A program made the translations under genes and the position numbers. The notes beneath the pieces are model-generated. The model did no database searches and was not told the DNA's origin. It saw only the letters and a list, made by a program, of their open reading frames with translations. Below, one piece after another: positions 24,237-34,436 of a stretch of 64,000 nucleotides of DNA (the stretch's first letter is position 1; each line of letters starts with the position of its first letter). Source of the stretch: Pseudomonadota bacterium (GTDB lineage Bacteria; Pseudomonadota; Gammaproteobacteria; Steroidobacterales; Steroidobacteraceae); the NCBI GenBank assembly GCA_021777555.1, contig JAJYDK010000004.1, forward strand, positions 62,001 through 126,000, given 5' to 3'.

Positions 24237-25700
24237 GTGGCGAAAATACCTCCTGGAGTCGGTCCGCGGAATCCCCAGGTTGTGGTGCTGGTGGGCGCGA
24301 CGGGCGATCTCGCCCGGCGCAAGCTCCTGCCGGGGCTGTTTCATCTCATCGATGCGGGGTTCATCCCGAGCTGCCGCATCATCGGCGTATCGCTCGAGGA
24401 CATCGATGCGGAGGCTTTCCGCAAGATCACGCGCGTCGCCATCGACGAGTTCGCGACACGCAAGGCGACCGACGAGGAATGGGCGCCATTTGCCGCGTCC
24501 CTCGATTACGTACCGCTCGGCGCCGGCGCTGGCGTATTGAAGGCGGCGGTCGAGCGGGCGGAAAAGGCGCTCGATGCCGAGTGCGAGCGGCTGCATTATC
24601 TGAGCGTGCCGCCCAGTGCGGCGCTCTCGTGCGTGCGCATGCTCGGGGAGGCGGGCCTGGTGCAGCGCTCGCGCATCATCATGGAGAAACCCTTCGGCAC
24701 CGACCTTGCGAGCGCCAAGTCGCTCAATGCGAAGCTCCACGCGGTGTTCTCCGAGCATCAGATCTTCCGCATCGATCATTTTCTCGGCAAGGAGCCGGCC
24801 CAGAACATCCTTGCCTTCCGCTTCGCGAACGGCCTGTTCGAGCCGATCTGGAACCGCAACTTCATTGAGCACGTCCAGATCGATGTGCCCGAGACCTTGG
24901 GCCTCGAGAAGCGCACGGCCTTCTACGACTCGATCGGCGCGTTCCGCGACATGGTGGTCACCCACCTGTTCCAGATCCTCGCGTTCGTGGCGATGGAGCC
25001 GCCGACCGAGCTCGAGCCCATCTCGATCGGCGAGGAGAAGAACAAGGTCTTCCGCAGCATGCTGCCCATCAAGCCCGGTGACGTGGTGCGCGGGCAGTTC
25101 ACGGGCTATCGCGGCGAGGAGGGCGTGAGCCACGAATCGGACACCGAGACCTTCATCGCGCTCAAGTGCACCATCGACAACTGGCGCTGGGCCGGCGTCC
25201 CGTTCTACCTGCGCACCGGCAAGCGCCTCGCCGAGGGCAAGCGGATCATCTCCATCGCCTTCCGCGAGCCACCGAAGAGCATGTTCCCCCCGGATTCGGG
25301 GGTCGGCGCGCAGGGGCCGGATCACCTCACCTTCGATCTGGCGGATGTGTCGAAGATGTCGCTTTCCTTCTATGGCAAGCGCCCGGGGCCCGGCATGCGG
25401 CTCGATAAGCTCAGCCTGCAGTTCGCCATGCACGACACCGGCCTGGTCGGTGAGGTGCTGGAGGCCTATGAGCGGCTGATCCTCGATGCCATGAGGGGCG
25501 ATCGGACGCTGTTCACGACGGCCGAGGGCATCGAGCGGCTGTGGGAAGTCTCGGTGCCTTTGATCGAGTCCCCGCCGCCGGTGCGGCTGTATGCGCCGGG
25601 CTCCTGGGGCCCGAATTCCATGCACCAGCTCATCGCCCCCCATGCCTGGCGGCTGCCGTTCGAGCGCGGCTGGCGCGACCCGAATGTCGCCGGAGCCTGA
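24237..25700 (+). CDS. zwf: glucose-6-phosphate 1-dehydrogenase
   Basis: Oxidises glucose-6-phosphate to 6-phosphogluconolactone with NADP, opening the pentose-phosphate and Entner-Doudoroff routes. The Rossmann motif is VVVLVGATGDLARRKLLPGL. The active-site peptide RIDHFLGKEPAQNILAFRFA holds the catalytic histidine region. EKPFGTDLASAK and the C-terminal beta-sheet domain are intact. The start is uncertain: GTG 24237 follows AGGG at good spacing and gives 487 aa, while ATG 24216 and TTG 24204 are in frame without a ribosome site. No other pathway genes adjoin it. A possible -10 TATTCT lies at 24190. Confidence 0.93.
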   Translation: MAKIPPGVGPRNPQVVVLVGATGDLARRKLLPGLFHLIDAGFIPSCRIIGVSLEDIDAEAFRKITRVAIDEFATRKATDEEWAPFAASLDYVPLGAGAGVLKAAVERAEKALDAECERLHYLSVPPSAALSCVRMLGEAGLVQRSRIIMEKPFGTDLASAKSLNAKLHAVFSEHQIFRIDHFLGKEPAQNILAFRFANGLFEPIWNRNFIEHVQIDVPETLGLEKRTAFYDSIGAFRDMVVTHLFQILAFVAMEPPTELEPISIGEEKNKVFRSMLPIKPGDVVRGQFTGYRGEEGVSHESDTETFIALKCTIDNWRWAGVPFYLRTGKRLAEGKRIISIAFREPPKSMFPPDSGVGAQGPDHLTFDLADVSKMSLSFYGKRPGPGMRLDKLSLQFAMHDTGLVGEVLEAYERLILDAMRGDRTLFTTAEGIERLWEVSVPLIESPPPVRLYAPGSWGPNSMHQLIAPHAWRLPFERGWRDPNVAGA

Positions 25701-25819
25701 GTAAAGACGCGTAAGCGCTTGATGTTCTTGCTAAAGTGGATCCGCGGGGATTGCTTTTCCCGCTCGCGGCCCCATGTCGCATGAATTAGAATAGGCTCGT
25801 CCCATACTGGAGATCACAG

Positions 25820-26569
25820 ATGCCTTTGCAGACACGGCGATCCGGCAACCCCGCCTTCAACGCCTTTGCGCGCGTTCCCCGCGTCGGGTTCGGCGTGGAA
25901 GCCATGACGATCGAGGGTACCGTCAACAAGAGCTTCCTGCTGCTCGTGGTGCTCATGGCATGCGCGTTGTGGCCCTGGTCGCAAGCGGTTTCCGGCAACC
26001 TGCAGGCGGTCGGCGGCGAGATGATGCTCGGCCTCATCGGCGGGTTCATCCTGGCGCTCATCGTCTCGTTCAAACCGACCACTGCCCCGTACCTGGCCGT
26101 GCCCTATGCCGCCCTCGAGGGGCTCGTGCTGGGCGGCATCTCGGCCCAGTTCAATCTGCGCTATCCGGGCATCGCCATCGAGGCGGTCGCGGCGACCTTC
26201 GCGGTTGCCTTCGTCATGCTGGTGCTCTACAGGACCCGGGTGATCCGGGTCACCGACCGCTTTCGCCACATGGTGGTGGGCGCCACGCTGGGTATCGTCC
26301 TGCTCTATGCGGCCAGCTGGATCCTCGGCTTCTTCCATGTCGCGGTGCCGTTCATCAACGGGGGCGGCCCGCTCGGCATCGGCTTCTCGGTGGTCGTGGT
26401 CGGTATCGCGGCGTTCAACCTCGCCCTCGATTTCGACATGATCGAGCAGGGGGCCGCGGGCGGTGCGCCCAAGTTCATGGAATGGTATGGCGCTTTCGCG
26501 CTGATGGTGACCTTGGTGTGGATGTATCTCGAGATGCTTCGCCTGCTGGCGAAGATCCAGCGGCAGTAA
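25820..26569 (+). CDS. Bax inhibitor-1/YccA-family membrane protein
   Basis: A 249-aa inner-membrane protein with about seven hydrophobic helices, starting near residue 34 (SFLLLVVLMACALWPWSQAV). The TMBIM signature appears as AAFNLALDFDMIEQGAAGGA and KFMEWYGAFALMVTLVWMYLEM. YccA-like proteins modulate FtsH proteolysis and other TMBIM members leak calcium; the role here is unknown. A ribosome site GGAG lies 7 nt before ATG 25820. A TAGAAT at 25787 could be the -10, without a clear -35. Confidence 0.88.
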   Translation: MPLQTRRSGNPAFNAFARVPRVGFGVEAMTIEGTVNKSFLLLVVLMACALWPWSQAVSGNLQAVGGEMMLGLIGGFILALIVSFKPTTAPYLAVPYAALEGLVLGGISAQFNLRYPGIAIEAVAATFAVAFVMLVLYRTRVIRVTDRFRHMVVGATLGIVLLYAASWILGFFHVAVPFINGGGPLGIGFSVVVVGIAAFNLALDFDMIEQGAAGGAPKFMEWYGAFALMVTLVWMYLEMLRLLAKIQRQ

Positions 26570-26808
26570 CCGCCGGCGAGCCGATCGAGATTCCCTGCGC
26601 AGAGCTGTCCCCGGAGGCTCTGCGCGGGGTGCTCGAGTCGTTCGTGCTGCGCGAGGGCACGGACTACGGTGAGCGGGAATACTCCCTCGAGCAGAAAGTC
26701 GCCCAGGTCCGTGCCCAGATCGAGCACGGGCAGGCGCGGATCCTCTTCGATCCGCACACCAGCACGGTGACGATCGAGGTCGTCACCGGCCGGTCCGCCT
26801 CACCTTAA
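26518..26808 (+). CDS. yheU: YheU-family (UPF0270) protein
   Basis: Residues [20 protein letters not shown] and [20 protein letters not shown] match YheU (pattern MIIPWQEI...[20 protein letters not shown]). The function of the family is unknown; members are about 70-80 aa cytoplasmic proteins. The start is a puzzle. Family alignment begins at the ATC-GAG-ATT codons near 26586, where no ATG, GTG or TTG exists in frame. The nearest standard start, GTG 26518, adds about 22 residues and overlaps the Bax1-like gene by 52 bp. The 3' end overlaps the convergent hydrolase gene by 4 bp. Confidence 0.75.
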   Translation: [96 protein letters not shown]

Positions 26809-27521
26809 CGCAGCACCTCGTCGAGGAACTGCATCAGCGAGTGCCACGAGCGGCGCTCGGCCGCCTCGTTGTACACGAGGCCGAGCGCCTGGTCGTGGGC
26901 CTGGGGATTCGTGAAGGCGTGCTGGGTATTGCCGTAGGCGTGCAGCTGCCAGTCCGCGCCCGCGGCGGTGAACTCCTTGGCGATCGCGAGGACGTCCTCG
27001 GGCGGGGCCATGGGGTCGTCGTAACCGTGCATCATCAGCACCTTGGCGCGGACCTTGCGGGCTGGCAGTCCGTTGGGCTTGAGCAGTCCGTGGAAGGAGA
27101 CTACGCCGCGCACATCGGCCCCGCTGCGCGCGAGATCGAGCGCGCACAGCCCTCCGAAGCAGAAGCCCATGGCCGCGACGCGTTTCGCATCGACCTGCGG
27201 CAGAGCCCGCAGCGCCTCGAGTCCGGCGGTGACGCGGCGGGCGAGCAGGGCGCGATCCTGCATGAATGGCGTCATGAGGGCCGAGCATTGCTCGTTGGTG
27301 CTGCCGCGCCTGCCCTTGCCGTAGACGTCGGCCGCGAAAGCCGCATAGCCGTGCCAGGCGAGCCGCCGCGCCTTGCGCTCGACGAACTCGTCGCGTCCGC
27401 CCCAGGCGTGCTGGATCAGGACCGCCGGTTGCGGTCCCGGACGGGAGTCGTCGTGACAGAAAAAGCCCTCGAGCACGGCGTCTCCGTCTCGGTACTCGAT
27501 CAACTGCTCGCGGATCGCCAT
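26805..27521 (-). CDS. dienelactone hydrolase family protein
   Basis: An alpha/beta hydrolase of 238 aa with the DLH-type cysteine nucleophile in MGFCFGGLCALDLA, the acid in MHGYDDPMAPP and the histidine in NTQHAFTNPQA, together the Cys-Asp-His triad. There is no signal peptide. Family members open dienelactones in aromatic catabolism, but many chromosomal copies act on other esters, and no catabolic genes surround this one. The real substrate cannot be assigned from sequence. Confidence 0.9.
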   Translation of the reverse strand: MAIREQLIEYRDGDAVLEGFFCHDDSRPGPQPAVLIQHAWGGRDEFVERKARRLAWHGYAAFAADVYGKGRRGSTNEQCSALMTPFMQDRALLARRVTAGLEALRALPQVDAKRVAAMGFCFGGLCALDLARSGADVRGVVSFHGLLKPNGLPARKVRAKVLMMHGYDDPMAPPEDVLAIAKEFTAAGADWQLHAYGNTQHAFTNPQAHDQALGLVYNEAAERRSWHSLMQFLDEVLR

Positions 27522-27557
27522 GGTGCCTGTCCTCCAGGATGGTTCAGGGGCTGGATT

Positions 27558-27770
27558 CTAGCGCTTGATCAGGCCCACCGAGAGCAGCACCAGCCCGGCG
27601 CCGAGGATCGTGCCGCCCACCCACCCCGGGATCTCCCGCTCCTGGCGCACGGTCGCGGTGAGTCCGCCGAACTTGAGGACGCTGTGCTGCGTTTCGTAAT
27701 GCGGAGGCCGCAGGATGAGGAAAAGCCCGCCGGCAATGAGGACCAGCCCGAAGATCGAGGATGCTTTCAC
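27558..27770 (-). CDS. small two-TM membrane protein (DUF3185-like)
   Basis: The 70-aa product has two membrane helices: SSIFGLVLIAGGLFLILRPP and WVGGTILGAGLVLLSVGLIK, joined by a polar loop (HYETQHSVLKFGGLTATVRQ). The layout resembles DUF3185-type proteins, but I do not claim membership. GTG 27770 is preferred because GGAG lies 7 nt before it; GTG 27803 would add 11 residues. It precedes the hydrolase on the same strand with a 36-nt gap. Confidence 0.6.
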   Translation of the reverse strand: MKASSIFGLVLIAGGLFLILRPPHYETQHSVLKFGGLTATVRQEREIPGWVGGTILGAGLVLLSVGLIKR

Positions 27771-27858
27771 GCGTGCGCTCCGTACGAGACCTGTTGAGGT
27801 CACGAAGCGCCCATTCTAGCAGCGCCCGCGCACCCTCTGGCGCGCTCCCGGGGCAGGT

Positions 27859-28683
27859 TCAGCCTGTGACCGAGGATGCGACGAAGTCCATCTCGCCCGG
27901 CTCGCTCTCCCCTGCCGACTGGCAGCCGCGATAGGCGCTCGGTGAGAGGCCGGTGACTCTGCGGAACACTCTCGTGAAGTAGGATGGATCGGTGAAACCG
28001 ACGGCTGCCGCCGCATCGGCGATCGACATGGCCGGATTGCTGAGCAATCGCTTGGCCTGAACGACGCGGTAGCGCGCCACGTACTCGACGTAGGTCACGC
28101 CATAGGCGCACTTGAATTCGCGGCAGAACCGGGAAGGGGACATCTGGCAGAGTTGCGCCATCTGGGACTCGGGGAGCGATTGCCCGAAGTGTTTGCTCAC
28201 GTGCGCCACCGCCTGCTGCAGGCGTTGCGAGGATGTCGTGTGGGGCCGGAAGCGCACTTCCATCGGCAGCGGCGCGATGAGCGACTGCGGCCGCCGCTCC
28301 GATTGCGAACGGCGCGCCGAGACCGCCTCGGTCACCCGTTGCAGACAGGAGTCGATCTCCTGGGGCGCGATGGGCTTGATCAGCACATCAAACACCCGCA
28401 CCCGCATGGCCCACACGGCAAGCTCCGTCGAGCACTGCATGGTCAGGAGCAGGATCGGGGCGGAGGGCCAGCGGTGCTTGGTCTGGGGGATGAGCTTGAG
28501 CTGCGCCATCTCCGGATAGTCGATGTTGAAGCAGATGACATCCCAGTCTCCGTCCGCCTGCGCGCCCGTCAACTGCGCGATGTCCATCTCATGCAGCCGG
28601 CACCTCGATGCAAAATCATCCTTCCAAGCCTCGCGCGGCCCGGTGGTGCGCTCGTTCACCCAAAGCAGTCGCAGGGGAACCAT
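27859..28683 (-). CDS. receiver-like/AraC-type transcription regulator
   Basis: Residues 1-125 look like a response-regulator receiver: beta-1 LLWVNER, a candidate phospho-acceptor D55 in ICFNIDYPEM, and the lysine in VLIKPIAPQEID. One of the usual beta-1 aspartates is replaced (V-N-E). The C-terminal 100 residues form an AraC double helix-turn-helix (QMAQLCQMSPSRFCREFK, then VGFTDPSYFTRVFRRVTGLS). There is no cognate kinase in the window. It lies just past the 3' end of the Tad operon on the same strand, 233 bp from tadC, so it might control pilus genes. Confidence 0.85.
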   Translation of the reverse strand: MVPLRLLWVNERTTGPREAWKDDFASRCRLHEMDIAQLTGAQADGDWDVICFNIDYPEMAQLKLIPQTKHRWPSAPILLLTMQCSTELAVWAMRVRVFDVLIKPIAPQEIDSCLQRVTEAVSARRSQSERRPQSLIAPLPMEVRFRPHTTSSQRLQQAVAHVSKHFGQSLPESQMAQLCQMSPSRFCREFKCAYGVTYVEYVARYRVVQAKRLLSNPAMSIADAAAAVGFTDPSYFTRVFRRVTGLSPSAYRGCQSAGESEPGEMDFVASSVTG

Positions 28684-28916
28684 GTGCCGAGCTTAGTTAT
28701 CTTTCTTATCGGAGAGAGTGTACTACTTCTCTTTGGTGGAAGTTCACCTCTATTTTCAGCTATGTTCCATTTTGGTGCGTCGGAGTATTTCATTCGGGAC
28801 ATGGCCCCGGGCTCAAAGCCATTCTGAATTCAGCCGCAGTCGCATGCACTTACATTATGTTACCTGGGCGGCGTCGGGGGCAAAGCCACCCGGGACGGAC
28901 GCATGACTCGAACCGC
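28684..28916. other. AT-richer spacer between tadC and the AraC-type gene
   Basis: This gap should hold the tad transcript end and the regulator promoter. It is visibly richer in A/T than its neighbours (e.g. around 28690-28790). I see no convincing terminator, promoter consensus or gene in it. Confidence 0.4.
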
Positions 28917-29885
28917 TCAATGATGGCGCATCATTCCCTCGAACACCGTAATCAGGCGCAGCACCGCAGGCCCAATGGCGATCAGGAAGAATGAGGGGAA
29001 CAGGCACAGGACCAGGGGAAAGATCATCTTGGTGCCGATTTTCGCTGCCGCCTCCTCGGCCGCCTGAGTGCGCTTGTCACGGAACTCCTCGGCGTATATC
29101 CGCAATGCGTCCGCAATACTGGTGCCAAAGCGCATGGTCTGCACCATCAACGCAACCAGGCCCCGGATATCGGCCAGTCCGGTGCGTTCGGCCAGATCCT
29201 TCAATGCCTGGGCACGCTCCACTCCGGCGCGCATCTCGGCGTTGACCAAGGCGAGTTCGGCGCCAAGCTCCGGATGGCTGACGACGATCTCGTCGGCGAC
29301 TCGCTGCAGGGCGGGTGCGAGCCCGAGCCCGGCTTCAACGCAGACGACGAGCAGATCGAGCACGTCCGGAAAGCCGGCACGCAAGGCGCGCTGGCGAGTG
29401 AGAACACGCCGGTCGAGCCAGATGCTGGGGATGAGAAAGCCCGCGACCCCAGCGGCGATCATGTAGTAGAGCAGGTGTCCGGTGCTCATCCTGGGGTAAA
29501 AGAGCCAAACAGCCACCACGCACAGCGGCAATCCCGTGATGAGCACCGCTTTGATGCCGTAGTAGGTCGAGAGTGAGGTCGCCGATCGGTAGCCGGCCTG
29601 CAACAGCAATTGGCTGACCCGGGACCGCTCCCCTTCCCGTCTGGGCAGGGCCAATCCCGCGAGCGGCCGCAAGCGGGCGGCGAGCTTCGCGCCGAGCGAG
29701 GGTGTGGGAGAGTGTCTTTCCGCGATGCGCTCGAGGCGCCGGCGCAGGGGATCGGTGGCCCCGGTCACGAGCACGAAGATGCCGTAGCTGAATGCGAATA
29801 CCGCGGCCGCCGCCAGCGCGACGAATATGAGCGGCCCGTTCTGCAGGGTGGTCAGCAATTTGAGGGATGAGAGGACAGTGCCCAT
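28917..29885 (-). CDS. tadC: Tad pilus inner-membrane protein TadC
   Basis: Second GspF-like platform protein of the Tad (Flp) secretion system, pairing with TadB to couple TadA ATPase work to pilin insertion. The 322-aa product has a first helix (about 18-40), a cytoplasmic region, and the T2SSF core FPDVLDLLVVCVEAGLGLAP, VQTMRFGTSIADALRIYAEE and a C-terminal helix FPLVLCLFPSFFLIAIGPAV. ATG 29885 gives full family length; a larger open frame continuing into tadB is out of phase with the real tadB. Last gene of the operon. Confidence 0.93.
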   Translation of the reverse strand: MGTVLSSLKLLTTLQNGPLIFVALAAAAVFAFSYGIFVLVTGATDPLRRRLERIAERHSPTPSLGAKLAARLRPLAGLALPRREGERSRVSQLLLQAGYRSATSLSTYYGIKAVLITGLPLCVVAVWLFYPRMSTGHLLYYMIAAGVAGFLIPSIWLDRRVLTRQRALRAGFPDVLDLLVVCVEAGLGLAPALQRVADEIVVSHPELGAELALVNAEMRAGVERAQALKDLAERTGLADIRGLVALMVQTMRFGTSIADALRIYAEEFRDKRTQAAEEAAAKIGTKMIFPLVLCLFPSFFLIAIGPAVLRLITVFEGMMRHH

Positions 29886-29898
29886 GGCGAGGTTCGCC

Positions 29899-30863
29899 TC
29901 AGACCCGGATGCGGATGATCCGCCGGATCCACAGCATGCCGATGACCCCCATGACGACGGCCGCCGCAATGAGCTTCGGCCCGCGCGGGTCGTGAACGAG
30001 CACCGGCAGGTAGGTTGGTGTGGTGATCGAGATGATGGCGAACAGCACGAGGGGCATGAGCAGCAGGATCCAGGCTGACAGCCTGCCTTCCGCCGACAGC
30101 GTGCGAATCCGCCTGTGGAGCTTGAACCGTCCGCGGATGACCGTGGTGATTCGTGACAGAATTTCCGCCAGATTGCCGCCAGTTTCCTTTTGGACGAGCA
30201 CGGCGGTGACAAACGCCATGCCCGAGACGCTCGGGGTGCGCTCGAGGAAGCTGAGCAGCGCGTGCCGCAGATCGCCGCCGTAGTTGATCTCAGAGAAGAT
30301 GTAGTCGAATTCCCGGCTGATCGGCTCGTCCATGTCGAGCGCGACGAGTTTGAGGCACTGGGTGAAGGGATGGCCGGCCTGCAGAGCGCGCTTGATGACA
30401 TCGAGCGCCTCCGGGAGCTGCTCCTCGAATTTGGCCGTGCGTGCATTGCGTACGCGCAGCAGGTTGAGCCAGGGCACGATTGCCGCAGCCAGGAACAGCA
30501 GCGCAGCCCCGTACCACAGATGCAACAGCAGCCATCCACCCGATCCAGCGACGATAGCCCAGAGGATCGACCTCAGCACCATGCGGTAGGCCGGTGTCGA
30601 GCGGCCGCTCTGCTCGAGCAGGCGCCGCAGGCCATCGAAGCCGGGCAGCGCCTCGAGCGATTGCTCCAGAGGGGTGAGGTCCTGGGCGTATTTCTTGCGC
30701 AACAGCATCTCGATCTGCGCATCTCTTTCCGTTCCCACCGCGGCCAGGCGCGCGAGCAGACGCTTGCGCGCCTTGCGGCTTTCGCCGAAGACCGGGACCG
30801 TGAGGCCCGCAAGCAGCATGAAGACTGCGAAGAAGACCAGTCCGAAGAAGATCCACATACCGC

Positions 30864-30867
<4 letters not shown>
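29899..30867 (-). CDS. tadB: Tad pilus inner-membrane protein TadB
   Basis: GspF-like platform protein (322 aa). Features: an N-terminal helix (about 4-25), paired helices near 95-135 ([20 protein letters not shown]), then the T2SSF region [20 protein letters not shown] and [20 protein letters not shown], and C-terminal helices [20 protein letters not shown] and [11 protein letters not shown]. Its 5' end overlaps the tadA stop by 4 bp and its 3' end is 13 bp from tadC, so A-B-C are translationally linked as in other tad loci. Confidence 0.93.
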
Positions 30868-32248
<1,381 letters not shown>

Positions 32249-32252
<4 letters not shown>

Positions 32253-33457
32253 GGCGATTTCGGCTTTGCGACGCGGGAGAACGCCCGTGCGAGCAGTCCG
32301 CGGCGTTCTTCGAAAGCATCGCCGTCCAACTGTTTGGCCAGGCCTTGAATCGCCTTATTGACTGCCGCGGCGCGGCCATGGGACATCAGCGGTTGCCCCG
32401 TGGTGATGCTTTCCTCCACATTCCGGTAGTCATTGGGCACGAGGATGGGTTCGCCGCAGCCGAGTGTGCTGCGAATGTCCTCGGCGGAAATTGCCGAACG
32501 CCTGTCATATCGGTTCACCACTGTCGCGATGCGATCGGCGCTCACTGCGAGGTCGCGGCGCAGACAAGTCGTGAGGCGCCCGGCATCGCGCAGTACCGTG
32601 ACCGATTGCTGTACCACGAGCGCGATGTGATCGGCGCGTTCGATGACGTGACATGCCAGTGCATTGAGGTGTCTCGGCAGGTCGATCAGAATATGGTCGT
32701 GAGATTGCTCGAGGAGCATCATGAGCTTCTTGACGGCATCGAGCGACACGCCGCCAAGTGGCAGCGTGTCCTGTGCGCCCTGGCCGAGGACCGAGAGTCC
32801 GCTCTGGTGGCGGGCCAGATAGCCCTCCAGAGCCGTTTCGTCCAGCTCATCGACATTCTGAAGCGCCTGCAGCAGGCCGCGTCCGGGGAAGAGATCGAAG
32901 TACACCGGGATCGCGCCGAACTGCAGGTCCAGGTCGACCAGGACGACCCGTTTTCGGAACCGCGAAGCCAGGGCATGTGCGGCGTTGCACGCGAGAAACG
33001 TGCCACCGCATCCCCCCTTGGCGTTGATGAATACCGTCGTCGTGCGCTTGCGGTCGGGGTTAGCAGTCTGACGATCTCTGTCGATCCGCCTCAATGCTGC
33101 GATGAGGTCCGCTTCGACCAGAGGTACCGGCAGTAGATCGCGCGCTCCGGCCTGCATCGCCAGGCGCATGGCAGCCGCATCCTGGGTAGATCCGATCACG
33201 ATCAGCGGTGGCCGGCGGTCGGCCGATCGCCCCGCGAGGCCCTCGAGCTCCGCTCGCCAGGTTTCCCCGAGATGCAGCACCAGGACGTCCGGAAGATCGG
33301 TCACCTCGTGCAATGGATCCGTATGCCCATTGACGACCAGCTTTCGATCCAGGGTGAGGCCCGGATACCGCCGAAGCAGCGATTGGAGCGAATCGAGGAT
33401 CTCCTTGCGCCGCGAGACCAGCAGAAGTTTCAGTCGAATTTCGGTGGAGTCAGCCAT
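32249..33457 (-). CDS. tadZ: Tad pilus localisation protein TadZ (CpaE-like)
   Basis: CpaE/TadZ proteins place the Tad machine in the cell. The N-terminal 120 residues form an atypical receiver ([27 protein letters not shown]). The rest is a ParA/MinD-like ATPase. The Walker A is deviant: [16 protein letters not shown] lacks the lysine of KGGxGKT. Switch regions [10 protein letters not shown] and [11 protein letters not shown] are present. The 402-aa form from ATG 33457 is used; GTG 33472 would overlap the preceding gene by 7 bp. Confidence 0.9.
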
Positions 33458-33465
33458 ATTCGGGT

Positions 33466-33963
33466 TCAGCACGCGTTGGTGCCGGCGGGGGGCGCCACGC
33501 GAAAGACTCCGAGGCTTTCCCTCGGAATCGTGGCTGCAAAGCCGGATAGGGACAGGGTCGGATCAATGAAGGGGATGATGAGGGGCATCGAGAAATTGAC
33601 AATGCGCGCGCGCACGTAACGGATCTCGTCGAAGTTCGTGATGGGGTCGGTGATCAGGCCGCCGTTATCGTCCAAATACTCGATGACGACATTCGATGTG
33701 GTAAGTCCCGGGACCACTGGGCTGGTGTCGCCGCCGCCGTAGGCGAACACGGCGCCTTCGGCCGGATACGGGTCGTTGACGGGGCAGACGGCCGCCAGGC
33801 GGGCACCCCTGCGAGTCGCCTCCGTGAGCATATTGACGACATACAGTGCCCGACCGAATTCGATGACGCCGAACAGTACCAGAAACAGTACGACTCCCAC
33901 GATCGAGAACTCGACGGTGGTCATGCCGCGTTGCGTGGACAAGTGGTGGGCGGGCGCACGCAT
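33466..33963 (-). CDS. TadE/TadF-like minor pseudopilin
   Basis: The 165-aa protein has a short N-terminus with a prepilin-peptidase-like site, QRGMTTVEFSIVGVVLFLVL, in which G precedes a hydrophobic helix with the E of TVEF at position +5 (TadE family). The helix continues FGVIEFGRALYVVNMLTEAT. The C-terminal periplasmic half (residues 60-165) has several Gly/Thr-rich segments. ATG 33963 shares one base with the upstream stop (TGATG). A minor pilin processed by TadV is the likely role. Two such genes lie in tandem here. Confidence 0.87.
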   Translation of the reverse strand: MRAPAHHLSTQRGMTTVEFSIVGVVLFLVLFGVIEFGRALYVVNMLTEATRRGARLAAVCPVNDPYPAEGAVFAYGGGDTSPVVPGLTTSNVVIEYLDDNGGLITDPITNFDEIRYVRARIVNFSMPLIIPFIDPTLSLSGFAATIPRESLGVFRVAPPAGTNAC

Positions 33964-34436
33964 CACAGGGCCCTCATGACGCATGAGGTGGTCAGCGGAA
34001 TGTTGAGTTGCATCGAGGGGCCAAAGCCGAATGTCTGCAGCGCATCGCCGAGCCAAGGCGCATACGTGTAGGTGACGGAGACCTCGACATAGAGGTCGTT
34101 TCCCGTGGCCGTGACGGAAACGTCGGAGGGGCTCAGAGACGGCAGAAGCGGAGCGCCCGTGCCGTCCACATTGCCGTACGCGACCAGATTGCCGACGGCG
34201 CTCTGGATGGATGAGGTGATGAGCACAAATCCGGTTGAGCCCTGGGCGCTGACCGAGGCAGCATAGCGCGCGCCGTCGCGCACCGCCTTGTCGAGCGTAT
34301 CGTATTCACTCAGCAAGTGGCCGAATTCGGCCGTCACGAACAGCAGCAGCAGCAGCAGTGGCAGGGCGATGGCCATTTCCACCGTGGCGAGGCCCCGCTC
34401 GAGGCGAAGCATGCCGGAGGGATGCCGCCTGCTCAT
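33963..34436 (-). CDS. tadE: TadE-like minor pseudopilin
   Basis: A 157-aa protein starting MSRRHPSGMLRLERGLATVE and continuing into the helix MAIALPLLLLLLFVTAEFGH, the TadE arrangement (G then LATVE, E at +5). The periplasmic part shows KAVRDGARYAASVS, a conserved TadE feature. ATG 34436 overlaps the tadG stop by 4 bp (ATGA) and is preferred over upstream in-frame starts that run inside tadG. It is likely a minor pilin matured by TadV. Confidence 0.87.
   Translation of the reverse strand: MSRRHPSGMLRLERGLATVEMAIALPLLLLLLFVTAEFGHLLSEYDTLDKAVRDGARYAASVSAQGSTGFVLITSSIQSAVGNLVAYGNVDGTGAPLLPSLSPSDVSVTATGNDLYVEVSVTYTYAPWLGDALQTFGFGPSMQLNIPLTTSCVMRAL

Noticed and set aside
25751..25792. Sigma-70 promoter pairing TTGCTT with TAGAAT before the Bax1-like gene
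   Set aside because: The spacing is 30 bp, incompatible with a sigma-70 promoter.
28917..30539. One 540-aa frame spanning tadC and part of tadB
   Set aside because: Only the part after ATG 29885 shows T2SSF sequence; the upstream part is out of phase with the true TadB frame.
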